The notes: generated from the sequence alone by a model not told the origin. A stretch of 64,000 bases of DNA from Nonomuraea aurantiaca (GCF_020215705.1 NZ_JAIWNB010000019.1:1-64000), one strand, 5' to 3'; numbered from the stretch's first letter, positions 50,035-58,828 are shown. A program made the numbers and translations.

Positions 50035-50657
50035 CGCTCCACCGCAGCCCGCCGCGTGGCCTGGACGAATGTGGCGACAGCGGTCTCGCGGTAGGCGTCG
50101 AAGTCGAACGGGTGCTCGCCGCGCATCCGGGGGGCCGCCGCGTCGATGACCGCGCGGATCATGACGGCCATCGATCGGGCGTCGAAGTCGCCGAACTCGC
50201 CGTCGCGCTGTCCCTCCTCCAGCAGCATGACGAGTCCTTGGACGCCCGGCTCCTGGTAACCGGTGGTGGAGTACGGCTCACCGGCCTGGTCCCGCAGATG
50301 GGGGCCGATCTCGGTCACAGCGGCCAGGTCGATCGGATGTTCTCGGAGGAACTCCAGGTTGGCCTCCAGGTAGGCCCGCAGCCGTCCTGAGGCGGTGGTC
50401 TGCGCCTTGATCCGCTCCAGGATGAAGGCGGCTCCCGCGTGGTAGACGTCTTCGACGATCTGCCGGATGAGATCCTGCTTGCCCGCGAAGTGGTACGAGA
50501 TCAGACGGGGGCTGCTGAGGCCGGCGCGTTCAGTGATGGTCGCGAAGGTGGCCTTGTCGTAGCCGAGCTCGGCGATGGTTTCGACGGCCGCCCGGACGAT
50601 CTGCGTCCGGCGTGCGGCGTTGGTGACGCTGTCTCTCGACTGCTTTTTTATCTGCAT
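50031..50657 (-). CDS. TetR-family regulator
   Basis: 208 residues. The HTH (RRTQIVRAAVETIAELGYDKATFATITERAGLSSPRLISYHFAGKQDL region) is canonical, and the C-terminal sensor is TetR_C-like (EHPIDLAAVTEIGPHLRD). The ATG lies inside an inverted repeat (50644-50667). It is the first gene of a three-gene operon with a membrane protein and an SDR, which it probably autoregulates. Confidence 0.9.
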   Translation of the reverse strand: MQIKKQSRDSVTNAARRTQIVRAAVETIAELGYDKATFATITERAGLSSPRLISYHFAGKQDLIRQIVEDVYHAGAAFILERIKAQTTASGRLRAYLEANLEFLREHPIDLAAVTEIGPHLRDQAGEPYSTTGYQEPGVQGLVMLLEEGQRDGEFGDFDARSMAVMIRAVIDAAAPRMRGEHPFDFDAYRETAVATFVQATRRAAVER

Positions 50658-50683
50658 AGATAAAAAATGGTACAGCTAGATAA
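50644..50683. promoter_or_regulatory. TetR operator candidate overlapping its own start codon
   Basis: TTTTTTATCT (50644-50653) and AGATAAAAAA (50658-50667) form a perfect 10-bp inverted repeat around GCAT, which contains the reverse of the tetR ATG. Another AGATAAA copy lies at 50677-50683, on the promoter side. The AT-rich run is striking in this GC-rich sequence. Confidence 0.65.
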
Positions 50684-50757
50684 ATAGGTTGTCGAGCGTG
50701 CTGCCGCCGGTCCCGGGCCGCCATCGTCCGGGACCGATCACCTGCCGCGCGGCAGGG

Positions 50758-51267
50758 CTAACGCCGGTCGAGGCCGTCGAGCATGAGGGGGAGGAAGCGC
50801 TTCGGGATGACGTCCGGGTGGCAGGCGAACACGTTGAGCAGCTCCATGAGGTCGTCGGTGCCGACGTCTGGCCGCATCGCGCCGTCCGCCTGCGCCAGCC
50901 GTACCAGCTCGTCCAGTCGACGCACCAGCGCCTGCCTCGCCTGCGGCGCGGAGGTCCCGGCCAGCGCGGCCGCGATGGCGCCGCGGCCCTTGTCCACGCT
51001 GTAGACGACGAAGGCGCGAATGGCCGACCACGCGTCAGGCTCGGCCGCCACGGCGTGGTCGAGGGCGTCCATGAGCTCGTGAACATACTGCTCCGCCAGC
51101 GCGGCGAGCAGCGTGTCGCGGTCGGGGAAGCGGCGGTAGAGCGTGCCGACGCCGACTCCGGCCCGGCGGGCGATCAGCTCCATCGGCGCGTCCGCGCCGC
51201 GCTCGGCCACGGCGTCGCGTGCCGCTTCCAGGATCCTGTCCCGATTGCGGCGGGCATCGGCGCGCAT
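50758..51267 (-). CDS. TetR-family regulator (divergent from NmrA gene)
   Basis: 169 residues. HTH: NRDRILEAARDAVAERGADA, then LIARRAGVGVGTLYRRFPDRDTLLAAL. The C-terminal part is a short TetR_C sensor. It is divergent from the NmrA-like gene at 51345 with 77 bases between them, carrying paired GCTTCCG/CGGAAGC arms. It likely represses itself and that gene. Confidence 0.9.
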   Translation of the reverse strand: MRADARRNRDRILEAARDAVAERGADAPMELIARRAGVGVGTLYRRFPDRDTLLAALAEQYVHELMDALDHAVAAEPDAWSAIRAFVVYSVDKGRGAIAAALAGTSAPQARQALVRRLDELVRLAQADGAMRPDVGTDDLMELLNVFACHPDVIPKRFLPLMLDGLDRR

Positions 51268-51293
51268 TGATCTCCCCTTGAAGTGGACGACAA

Positions 51294-51334
51294 GCTTCCG
51301 CTTATCATATAACCGGAAGCCGACATTCCGCTTA
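51294..51334. promoter_or_regulatory. operator region between TetR and NmrA genes
   Basis: GCTTCCG (51294-51300) and CGGAAGC (51314-51320) form a perfect 7-bp inverted repeat with a 13-base AT-rich spacer. The nonamer TTCCGCTTA appears at 51296-51304 and again at 51326-51334, directly before the AGGAGG ribosome site of the NmrA gene. Confidence 0.65.
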
Positions 51335-51344
51335 GGAGGTTGCG

Positions 51345-52142
51345 ATGATCGTGGTGACGGGTGCGACGGGCACGATCGGGCGCGCGCTGGTCGAGGAACT
51401 CGGCGGTGCGGTGCGAGCCGTGGTGCGGCGCGCGGAACAGGGGGAGGGGCTGGGATGCGACTACGTGGTCGGCGACCTGGAGCGGCCGGAGAGCATCCCG
51501 CTCGATCCGGGTGACAGGCTCTTTCTCAACAGCGCGCTGTGGCCGGGTTTCGTGGCAGCGCACAAGGCGGTCATCGATCACGCGGCGGCCGCGGGCGTGG
51601 CGCAGGTGGTGACCGTGTCCGTGCGTGGCGTGACGTCGGGCAGCCTGCTCGGGTTCGGCATGCACGGGGAGGTCGACGAGCATCTGAAGGCGTCGGGGGT
51701 GCCGTGGTCGATCCTGGCGCCGGTCGGCTTCATGCAGAATCTCGCGGGCGACGTGGATGAGGAGGGGCGGATCTTCGGCGCGTACGGCAGAGGCAGGGTC
51801 GGCTACATCGACGCGCGGGACATCGCGGCGGTGGCGGCCGTGTTGCTCACGCGTCCCGTCGGCGCCGACGCCACGTACGAGCTCACCGGGCCGGTGGCGC
51901 CCACACACGACGAGATCGCCGCCGAGCTCACCCGAGCACTCGGCCGGACCGTACGTTACGTGGACCAGTCGGTCGAGGAAGCCGCCGTTCACCTGGAGAA
52001 GCGCGGCATGCCCGCCCAAGCGGCCCGTGACCTGGCCGAACTCATGGCCCAGACAGGGGATGGACGCTGGGCGGGCACGACCACGACCGTGGCCGACATC
52101 CTGGGTCGCGAACCGCGTTCGCTGCGGGAGTTCCTTGGGTGA
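51345..52142 (+). CDS. NmrA-like NAD(P)-binding protein
   Basis: 265 residues with AGGAGG before ATG. The N-terminal motif IVVTGATGTIGRALVEEL is the dinucleotide site. LAPVGFMQNLAGD and YIDARDIAAVAAVLLT are the conserved middle of the quinone oxidoreductase-2/NmrA group. It is divergent from its TetR gene. Likely a redox-responsive reductase; the substrate is unknown. Confidence 0.88.
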   Translation: MIVVTGATGTIGRALVEELGGAVRAVVRRAEQGEGLGCDYVVGDLERPESIPLDPGDRLFLNSALWPGFVAAHKAVIDHAAAAGVAQVVTVSVRGVTSGSLLGFGMHGEVDEHLKASGVPWSILAPVGFMQNLAGDVDEEGRIFGAYGRGRVGYIDARDIAAVAAVLLTRPVGADATYELTGPVAPTHDEIAAELTRALGRTVRYVDQSVEEAAVHLEKRGMPAQAARDLAELMAQTGDGRWAGTTTTVADILGREPRSLREFLG

Positions 52143-52219
52143 AGGTGGGCTCCACGGTGACCCTCGCACGGCCCGGCCGGGCGAGGTGGCCGGGGCGGCC
52201 GGCGTGCGGAACGGAGTGA

Positions 52220-52795
52220 TCAGAATGCGGCGTGGGTCATCGTGTACCACGTCGGCGCGAATCCCAGCAGGGCCAGTGCGCCGAGGACCGCGAGCGACTT
52301 GAGTACGCCTGAGGTGGTGATGGTCGCGGGCGCGACGGGCCTCAGCTTCCACCGGCCGACCGCGATGTACGCCGAGACGCCTCCCAGCAGGATATTCGCG
52401 GGCACCAGCGCGTATTCGCCGCGCATGATGTGAAAGCCGGCCGCGAGGATCATCGTCAGCGTCAGGCCGGCTGCGGCGAGCGGCGTCAGCTTCGGTTTGA
52501 CGCCGGTCATCGCCGGCAGGATCAGGCCGACGCCGCCAAGTACCTCACAGACCCCGATGAAGACGATCAGCGGCTGCGGCACCGCGGCGTACCAAGCCAC
52601 GGCCCGGGGCGCTGCCGCATACAGGGCTCCGTCGTACAACAGCACTTTGCCGAAACCGCTGCCGGCGAAGAAGAAGCCGAACAACCCTTGAAGTGCCCAC
52701 AGTGCGCCGTTGAGCGTGAACCTCGCTCCGCGCCTCTGGGGCTGCCGCTCGATGTTCTCAGCGCCGAGCAGATTCTCGTTGACGTGCTGGCTCAT
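52220..52795 (-). CDS. DoxX-family membrane protein
   Basis: 191 residues. The N-terminal 25 residues are polar, followed by four membrane segments: LWALQGLFGFFFAGSGFGKV, PLIVFIGVCEVLGGVGLILPAM, LAAAGLTLTMILAAGFHIM and SLAVLGALALLGFAP. The FAGSGFGK and EVLGGVGLILP motifs mark the DoxX family, linked in some bacteria to oxidative stress membrane complexes. It stands alone, minus strand. Confidence 0.88.
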   Translation of the reverse strand: MSQHVNENLLGAENIERQPQRRGARFTLNGALWALQGLFGFFFAGSGFGKVLLYDGALYAAAPRAVAWYAAVPQPLIVFIGVCEVLGGVGLILPAMTGVKPKLTPLAAAGLTLTMILAAGFHIMRGEYALVPANILLGGVSAYIAVGRWKLRPVAPATITTSGVLKSLAVLGALALLGFAPTWYTMTHAAF

Positions 52796-53004
52796 GACCT
52801 TTCACTGCCTTTCTCATCGGGTTGACCGGGTGTGGTGATCGGTACGTGGTGACGGGACTCATCTGACCACCGCGGCCAGGTCGCACGCGGCGTCCGTGGG
52901 ACAGGATGGGACACTTGACACGCGGTCTAGCTGCGAAAACAAGAATTTGTGCCGTGGCCGTGGGCTGGGACGGCTCCCGTGGTGCCGACGGGCCGGTTAT
53001 TCAT

Positions 53005-53012
53005 TCAATTGA
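53005..53012. promoter_or_regulatory. AT-rich promoter/operator of the third TetR gene
   Basis: TCAATTGA is a perfect 8-bp palindrome within a 30-base AT-rich stretch (52997-53026) that ends eight bases before the tetR start. It is a plausible operator. The rest of the 240-base gap from 52796 holds nothing else recognised. Confidence 0.4.
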
Positions 53013-53033
53013 TTGGTTGATACAGTGTTCCGC

Positions 53034-53654
53034 ATGGCTTCATCGAAGGAGGCGCGGCCGGACGAGCGCGGGCAGGCGGCGGAGGGGACGCGGGAGCGCA
53101 TTCTCGCCGCCGCAGTCGCCGAGTTCGGGGCCAAGGGATACTCCGGGGCCCGGACGGCGGGCATCGCCGCGCGGGCCGGCGTCAACCAGCAGCTCATCTC
53201 CTACTACTTCGGCGGCAAGCAAGGGCTGCTCGACGAGCTCCGGCGCCGGTGGCGGGACTCCCAGGCGACGATCGTCCCGGCCGGGGCCTCGTTCGCCGAG
53301 TCCCTCGGCGCGCACCTCGACGCCACGCTCGACCAGCCCGACTGGGCCAGGCTCGTGGTCTGGCAGGCGCTGGGCGACTGCCCGTTCGCCGACGCCGAGG
53401 AAGGCAGGCGGCAGGCGGAGCGGCAGCGGGAGGCGATGGCGGCGGCGGTGGCCAAGACCGGTCGGCACCAGGAGGACGGCGAGATCCGCGCCGGGCTCGA
53501 CCCCGCCTTCGCCCTGCTGGCCGCCTACGCGATCATCTTCGCGCCCATCACGATGCCGCAGTTCGTCCGGGACATCCTCGGCGGCGATCCGCTGTCACCC
53601 GAGACCCGGACGGTCCTGCGCACCCAGCTCGTCAAACTGCTCACCGAGGAATAA
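53034..53654 (+). CDS. TetR-family regulator (with NmrA gene)
   Basis: 206 residues from ATG 53034. HTH: TRERILAAAVAEFGAKGYSG, then IAARAGVNQQLISYYFGGKQGLLDE, matching the TetR subgroup with a tetracyclin_repressor-like C-terminus. It is followed 15 bases later by an NmrA-like gene on the same strand, so they form an operon. Confidence 0.92.
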   Translation: MASSKEARPDERGQAAEGTRERILAAAVAEFGAKGYSGARTAGIAARAGVNQQLISYYFGGKQGLLDELRRRWRDSQATIVPAGASFAESLGAHLDATLDQPDWARLVVWQALGDCPFADAEEGRRQAERQREAMAAAVAKTGRHQEDGEIRAGLDPAFALLAAYAIIFAPITMPQFVRDILGGDPLSPETRTVLRTQLVKLLTEE

Positions 53655-53668
53655 GGGAGTCCCTGCAT

Positions 53669-54490
53669 ATGGTCACGGTTGTCTTCGGCGCCCGGGGTAA
53701 CGTCGGCCGCCATGTCGCCGCAGGTCTGACCGCTTCGAGGGTGCCGGTCCGGCTGACGAGCAGAACGCCGGACGCCTCCCACGTGGCGGCGGATCTGGAT
53801 GTGCCGGAAACGTTGCCCGCCGCGCTGGAGGGCGCGCAGCAGGTGTTTCTCTACGCCAAACCCGCGGGCATCGAGGCGTTCGTGGCGGCCGCGCGTTCGG
53901 CCGGGGTGCGGCAGGTGGTGCTGCTCTCGTCCGCGTCGGTCGTCCAGCCTGGCGCCGACCGCAATCCGATCGCGCGCGACCATCGGGTCGTGGAGTCGGC
54001 CCTGGAGGAGTCCGGGCTGTCCTGGACCTTCATCCGGCCCGGGATGTTCGCGACCAACACCCGCTGGTGGTGGACGAGGGCCATCAAGGCAGGGGAGGCC
54101 GTGCGGTTGCCGTACCCGGACGCTCTGACGGCTCCCGTCAGCGAGCTGGACATGGCCGCGATGGCGGTGATGGCGCTGACCGAGCCGGGGCACGGGCGGC
54201 AGGCGTACACGTTGTACGGACCGCAGGCGCTCACCCTGCGCGAGCAGGTCGGGCACATCGGGGCGGCCATCGGCAAGGAGATTCCGATCGAGGTGGTGAC
54301 GCCCGAGCAGGCGCGGGCCGACCTGGGCAGGACCATGCCCGCGATGGGGGTGCAGGCGATCATGGGCGCGTGGGAGGCGGGCGCCAAGGCCGCCCCCGAG
54401 ATCTCCGTCATCGTCGAAAGGCTCACCGGGCGGCCCGCCCAGACCTTCGCGGAATGGGCGCGAGACCACGCCGACGACTTCCGTCCTTGA
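53669..54490 (+). CDS. NmrA-like NAD(P)-binding protein
   Basis: 273 residues from ATG 53669. The dinucleotide motif is VVFGARGNVGRHVAAGL, the middle has VVLLSSASVVQPGADR and FIRPGMFATNTRWWW, and the C-terminal half is the usual substrate cover. It is the third NmrA-like protein of the window and the second next to a TetR gene. The substrate is unknown. Confidence 0.88.
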   Translation: MVTVVFGARGNVGRHVAAGLTASRVPVRLTSRTPDASHVAADLDVPETLPAALEGAQQVFLYAKPAGIEAFVAAARSAGVRQVVLLSSASVVQPGADRNPIARDHRVVESALEESGLSWTFIRPGMFATNTRWWWTRAIKAGEAVRLPYPDALTAPVSELDMAAMAVMALTEPGHGRQAYTLYGPQALTLREQVGHIGAAIGKEIPIEVVTPEQARADLGRTMPAMGVQAIMGAWEAGAKAAPEISVIVERLTGRPAQTFAEWARDHADDFRP

Positions 54491-54603
54491 CCAAGCACGC
54501 GGACCTCACAGGCAGGTCTTCCCTGCCATCGCTCATCCGTTCGGTGGCCCGCCACCGAGCCGCGGGGGCGCCGGAAGCGGCCCGCGCGGCTCGGGTGGGC
54601 GGG

Positions 54604-55329
54604 TCAGCCGAGCTTGAGCAGCAGATCGGTGAGCTCGGCCGGCATGGTGATCATGCAGTCGTGGCCCGTCTCCAGTTCCCATACCTGTGCCGGGCTGCCG
54701 TTGGGCTGTACCGCTGGGACGGGCCGCCGTTCGATGCCCTCCGGTACGTCGGCGACGCAGTGGATGTGCGTCCGCGCAATCGTGCGCACGGCTGGGTTGT
54801 CCAGGTGGACCGGTTGCCGGAAGCAGAGCACCGGCTGATCCGACAACATCGTCCGCAGCCACGCCACGTCCGCCGGGTCGGTGACCCCGAACAGGCCCAG
54901 GGGCGGCGGCAACTCGGGCATCGGCGGGATCCGCCAGCCGGCCTCGGACTCCGCGGCGCGGTCGATGAGGGCCCGGGTCATGGGATGCACATCCATCGCG
55001 CTCTCGCCGTCCTCCGGGACCATCGCGTCGAGATAGACCAGATGGGCGATCCGATCCGGGATCCGGTTGGCGGCGGACGAGATGACCAGCCCGGCGTAGC
55101 TGTGGCCCACCAGGATCACGTTGGTGAGGTCCTCCTCGGTGATCAGCCTGACGATGTCGTCGACGTGCGTGTCCAGCCCTACCTCGGGGCCGCGCAGATG
55201 TACCTTGTCGCCGAGGCCGGTCAGCGACGGCGCGAGCACCCGATGCCCGGCCGATGCCAGCAACGGGACCACCCGCTCCCAGCATTGACCGCTGTGCCAG
55301 GCCCCGTGTACCAGCAAATATGTTGACAT
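54604..55329 (-). CDS. alpha/beta hydrolase (esterase, PIR7/HNL-like)
   Basis: 241 residues from ATG 55329. Features: TYLLVHGAWHSGQCW (oxyanion), nucleophile VILVGHSYAGLVIS, Asp region HIHCVADVPEG and final His in WELETGHDCMITMP. The layout matches the salicylic-acid-binding/hydroxynitrile-lyase-like esterases found in bacteria. It is divergent from the MmyB-type regulator at 55490 with 160 bases between. Confidence 0.9.
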   Translation of the reverse strand: MSTYLLVHGAWHSGQCWERVVPLLASAGHRVLAPSLTGLGDKVHLRGPEVGLDTHVDDIVRLITEEDLTNVILVGHSYAGLVISSAANRIPDRIAHLVYLDAMVPEDGESAMDVHPMTRALIDRAAESEAGWRIPPMPELPPPLGLFGVTDPADVAWLRTMLSDQPVLCFRQPVHLDNPAVRTIARTHIHCVADVPEGIERRPVPAVQPNGSPAQVWELETGHDCMITMPAELTDLLLKLG

Positions 55330-55489
55330 GGTGTAGCTCCTTGCTCGCGGAAGGGACAACCGGCCGATGTCACCGGTGTTCGTACCGGAAGCGAGGTTTC
55401 CGCCCACCCGCCGACGGGGCCAGAGCCCCCGCGATCCTGGGGGTGACAGGACCAGGCACGTACGAGGGCGCGCGAACTACCGTGGGGAC

Positions 55490-56311
55490 ATGAGCGATGA
55501 ATTCCACCTTCTGGGCGATTACGTACGCGCCCGCCGGGAGCTCGTCACTCCTGAACAGGCCGGCATCCCCTCTGTGGGCGTCCGGCGCGTGCCGGGCCTG
55601 CGCCGGGAGGAGGTCGCGATGCTCGCCGGCATCAGTGCCGACTACTACCTGCGCCTGGAGCAGGGCCGCGACCGCAACCCCTCGGCGCAGGTCCTCGAGT
55701 CCCTCGCCCGCGCGCTGCTGCTCGACGACGACGCGACGGCCTACCTGCTATGCCTCGGAGCGGGAAAACCCCGGCGGCGACGGCGGCGGCCCCGGAAGGA
55801 GACCGTCCCCGCGGGCGTCGCCAAGCTCGTCGTCACGCTTCCGCTCCCCGCGTACGTGGAGGGCCGCTACTTCGACGTCCTCGCCGCCAACGCGCTGGCG
55901 ACCGCTCTGTCGCCGCGACTCGTGGCGGGGCGCAACCGCCTGCGGGACGCGTTCCTCGACCCCGCCGAGCAGGCCCTCTACCCGGACTGGGAGGACGCCG
56001 CGCAGGGCATGGTCGCCGGCTTCCGCGAGTCCGTCGGCACCGACACGGACGACCCCCGATTCATCGAACTCGTCGGCGAGCTCTCCCTCGCCAGCCCTCG
56101 CTTCAGCAGGCTCTGGGCCCGCCACGACGTGAACACGTGCGAAGGCACCCCCAAGCGCATCGACCACCCCCAGGTCGGTGGCTTGTGGCTGAACCGGGAG
56201 AGACTGGGTGTCAGCGGCGCGACAGGCCAGACACTCGTCGTCCTCCACCCGGACCCCGGCACCGACAGCGCCGACAAGCTGGCGCTCCTCGCGTCCGTCA
56301 TGCGGACATGA
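55490..56311 (+). CDS. XRE-family regulator with MmyB-like ligand domain
   Basis: 273 residues from ATG 55490. The N-terminal HTH has the family signature RRVPGLRREEVAMLAGISADYYLRLEQGR, and the C-terminal MmyB-like domain (YFDVLAANALATALSP, DPEEQALYPDW-like region, SPRFSRLWARHDV) binds fatty acids or similar ligands. Such regulators typically control a divergent oxidoreductase or hydrolase; here it is the alpha/beta hydrolase. Confidence 0.92.
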   Translation: MSDEFHLLGDYVRARRELVTPEQAGIPSVGVRRVPGLRREEVAMLAGISADYYLRLEQGRDRNPSAQVLESLARALLLDDDATAYLLCLGAGKPRRRRRRPRKETVPAGVAKLVVTLPLPAYVEGRYFDVLAANALATALSPRLVAGRNRLRDAFLDPAEQALYPDWEDAAQGMVAGFRESVGTDTDDPRFIELVGELSLASPRFSRLWARHDVNTCEGTPKRIDHPQVGGLWLNRERLGVSGATGQTLVVLHPDPGTDSADKLALLASVMRT

Positions 56312-56463
56312 CCCCCGCCCACGCCAAGCCGCTCGGCCGGGTGACACGGAGATCCGGTGGTGGCCGTGAATCCGGGCCGATCGCCGAACCGCACACCCCA
56401 TCCTCCGCCCCCGGTGACATCGATAGCGGGGCCCGCGCTGCCGGGCCTTCGGTCGAGGCCGTC

Positions 56464-57930
56464 TCAGGTGAGGCCGTCGAGGTGCCACCAGGTGCCTGAG
56501 GGCCAGGTGCGGTCGTTCCAGGCGCGGCGTTCGATCGGGCGTGGATCGGGCTCGACCCGGCTCCGGCCGGTGTCGAAGATCATGGTCTGGCGATGTTCGG
56601 TGTCGTACGGTGCCCAGCCGGGTGTGTCGCCGCGGGCGAAGCGTCCCCAGGTGTCGTGCAGTTCCGCCGACAGCGCCTGGTCGGCGGGGTCGGTGAGGGG
56701 GATCGACTGCCAGATCATCGGCCCGTCCGCGCCGTGTCCGCCCCGCAGCAGCCTGCCCAGGGGAGTCGTGCCGGGCACTCCGGGAAAGGGGCCGTCGTAG
56801 CGGGATCGCCACACCGGGGCGTGTCGCGCCTGCGCCTCGGCCAGCCGGGTCGTGGGTATGCCGTACCGTTCGTCGCTCAGGACGGCCAGGCCGAGCGCGG
56901 TGTCGTCGAGGCCCGGCCGGCTCTCGTGGTAGGCGGCCAGCATCTTGTCCGCCTCGGCTGCGCCGAACAGCTCGGCCAGCACCCTCGGCGCCTGCGCGGC
57001 CGTGCTGGCGTCCAGCATGTGGAAGGTGCCACCCTCGTTGCCGCAGGTCTGCGCGAGCAGTGGGATACCGGCGGCGGCGCCCGCGGCGATGGCGTCGATG
57101 GGCCGCCCGGCCAGTACGGTCCCGTCGATGGCCGGCCGCCAGATCCAGAGTGCCTTCGCCCCCGTGGCGATGGCGTCCTGCGCCGCGAGCATCTCGGCGG
57201 CGGGTACCTCGCGCACCCGGTCGGCGCCGACGCCGAGTTCCCGCAGGAACCGTACGGTCACGGCCTTGGCCTGCGCCGGGGTGGCGACGTGGTCACCGCC
57301 GCCGCTGCTGGAGGCGGCCCGGTGGATCAGTCCGCGGGTGAGCGGGGTGGCCAGCAGGTTGGCCACGCTTTTGGCACCGGCGGACAGCCCGTACACGGTC
57401 ACCCGTTCCGGGTCGCCGCCGAACGCGGCGATGTTCTCCCGTACCCAGCGCAGCGCCTGAACCTGGTCGAGCAGCCCCGACACGCCTGAGGAGTCGCCGA
57501 TGTCGAGGAAGCCCAGGCTGCCCAGCCGGTAGTTGAAGCTGACCACGACGAGATCATGAGTGCGTGCGAAGAGCGCCCCATCGCCGTACATGTCGATGCC
57601 GCTGCCGGTGAAATAGCCACCTCCGTGCACCCACACGAGCACCGGTCTCAACCGGCCGTCCGGGGGAGGTGCCGCCACGTTCGCGCACAGGCAGTCCTCG
57701 TCCATGGCCGGCGCCGGCAGGCCGGGCAGGACGGATTGCATGGCCGCGTTTCCCGGCGCGGTGGCATCCCGCACCCCCTGCCAGGGCACCGGCGGCCGCG
57801 GTGGCCGCAACCGGAGCTGGCCCACGGGGGGAGCGGTATAGGGGATGCCCTGCCAGACGAGCACAGCGCCGAGATCGACGCCACGGACCGTACCTGCACG
57901 AGTCGTAACAAGGGTCACGCCGACCTTCAT
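56464..57930 (-). CDS. type B carboxylesterase
   Basis: 488 residues from ATG 57930 (a TTG start at 57975 would overlap an operator palindrome). Features: WQGIPYTAPPVGQLRLRPP, EDCLCANV, VHGGGYFTGSG (oxyanion) and nucleophile VTVYGLSAGAKSVANLL, where Leu replaces the usual Glu of GESAG. The family hydrolyses carboxylic esters; para-nitrobenzyl esterase-type enzymes are the nearest style. It is divergent from the SRPBCC/ArsR pair across two palindromes. Confidence 0.9.
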   Translation of the reverse strand: MKVGVTLVTTRAGTVRGVDLGAVLVWQGIPYTAPPVGQLRLRPPRPPVPWQGVRDATAPGNAAMQSVLPGLPAPAMDEDCLCANVAAPPPDGRLRPVLVWVHGGGYFTGSGIDMYGDGALFARTHDLVVVSFNYRLGSLGFLDIGDSSGVSGLLDQVQALRWVRENIAAFGGDPERVTVYGLSAGAKSVANLLATPLTRGLIHRAASSSGGGDHVATPAQAKAVTVRFLRELGVGADRVREVPAAEMLAAQDAIATGAKALWIWRPAIDGTVLAGRPIDAIAAGAAAGIPLLAQTCGNEGGTFHMLDASTAAQAPRVLAELFGAAEADKMLAAYHESRPGLDDTALGLAVLSDERYGIPTTRLAEAQARHAPVWRSRYDGPFPGVPGTTPLGRLLRGGHGADGPMIWQSIPLTDPADQALSAELHDTWGRFARGDTPGWAPYDTEHRQTMIFDTGRSRVEPDPRPIERRAWNDRTWPSGTWWHLDGLT

Positions 57931-57967
57931 AGCAGGCGACGAAGGACCGCCGGCGGGCAGCCTTGAC

Positions 57968-58011
57968 GCAACCAAATGGTTGCTATAGGTTTATGGCAAC
58001 CGAATGGTTGC
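57968..58011. promoter_or_regulatory. two operator palindromes GCAACC-N4-GGTTGC
   Basis: GCAACCAAATGGTTGC (57968-57983) and GCAACCGAATGGTTGC (57996-58011) differ only at one central base and are 28 bases apart centre to centre, between the divergent carboxylesterase and SRPBCC genes. The ArsR-type protein encoded at 58451 is the likely binder. Confidence 0.75.
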
Positions 58012-58029
58012 AACAAATAGAGGTCTGTC

Positions 58030-58464
58030 ATGGGTTTTCCCGATCGGATCGAGCGCAGCGTCAGCGTCGCCCACCCGCCCGCGAAGGTGTGGGAGGCGAT
58101 CACGACGGCTGAGGGGCTGGGCACGTGGTTCGGCCACAAGGCAACCGTCGACCTGCGTGTCGGCGGCCTCGCCCAGCTGACCTTCGAGGGCGGACACAAC
58201 GCCTACCTGCGCATCGAGCGCCTCGAACCGCCGCACGTGTTCGGCTACACCTGGGGCATCAACGGCCTGCCGGCCGACGATCCGCGCCGTACCTATGTCG
58301 AGTTCACCCTTGAGCCGGAGGCCGAAGGGACCCGGCTCACCGTGGTCGAGTCCGGCTTCGCGCAGCTGCCCGACGACCTTTACTCCGGCGCGTACGGCGG
58401 CAACGTCAAGGGATGGCAGAGCGAGCTGGGCGAGCTCGTCGAATACCTCGATGCCCGCGCGTGA
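58030..58464 (+). CDS. SRPBCC (AHSA1-like) protein
   Basis: 144 residues. The START-like/AHSA1 pattern is complete: IERSVSVAHPPAKVWEAIT, LGTWFG, LTFEGG, VFGYTWG, VEFTLEPEAEGTRLTVVESGF and GWQSELGELVEYLD. The fold holds hydrophobic ligands. It overlaps the ArsR gene by 14 bases, the usual ArsR-SRPBCC pairing in actinomycetes. Confidence 0.92.
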   Translation: MGFPDRIERSVSVAHPPAKVWEAITTAEGLGTWFGHKATVDLRVGGLAQLTFEGGHNAYLRIERLEPPHVFGYTWGINGLPADDPRRTYVEFTLEPEAEGTRLTVVESGFAQLPDDLYSGAYGGNVKGWQSELGELVEYLDARA

Positions 58465-58783
58465 GCCGGAGGCCGTCGCGGAAGAGGTCTTCGCCGCGCT
58501 GGCCGATCCCAGCCGGCGGAGCATCCTGGCCGCGCTCGCGTCCCACGGGCCGGCCACGGCGACGGACCTGGCGGCCGGCCTGCCGATCACCCGGCAGGCG
58601 ATCGCCAAACACCTCGGCTTGCTCGCCGAGGCCGGGCTGGTCATCGCCGAGCCGGGCGAGCGGCGTCGCGTCCGCTACCGGCTCCAGTCGGGTCCCATCC
58701 AGGTCGCGCAGCAGTTTCTCGCCGCGCTGGCCCGTGACTGGGACTCCAGCCTCGACGCGCTCAGACGGCATCTGGGTACGTGA
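58451..58783 (+). CDS. ArsR-family regulator
   Basis: 110 residues from ATG 58451. HTH: AALADPSRRSILAALASHGP, TDLAAGLPITRQAIAKHLGLL, and the wing RRVRYRL. There is no CxC metal motif, so it is a metal-independent ArsR of the type paired with SRPBCC proteins. It likely binds the palindromes at 57968 and 57996. Confidence 0.92.
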   Translation: MPAREPEAVAEEVFAALADPSRRSILAALASHGPATATDLAAGLPITRQAIAKHLGLLAEAGLVIAEPGERRRVRYRLQSGPIQVAQQFLAALARDWDSSLDALRRHLGT

Positions 58784-58828
58784 GGGCGGTAGGTGCCCGT
58801 GACGTGATACGGCAAGAAGGAGAAGACA

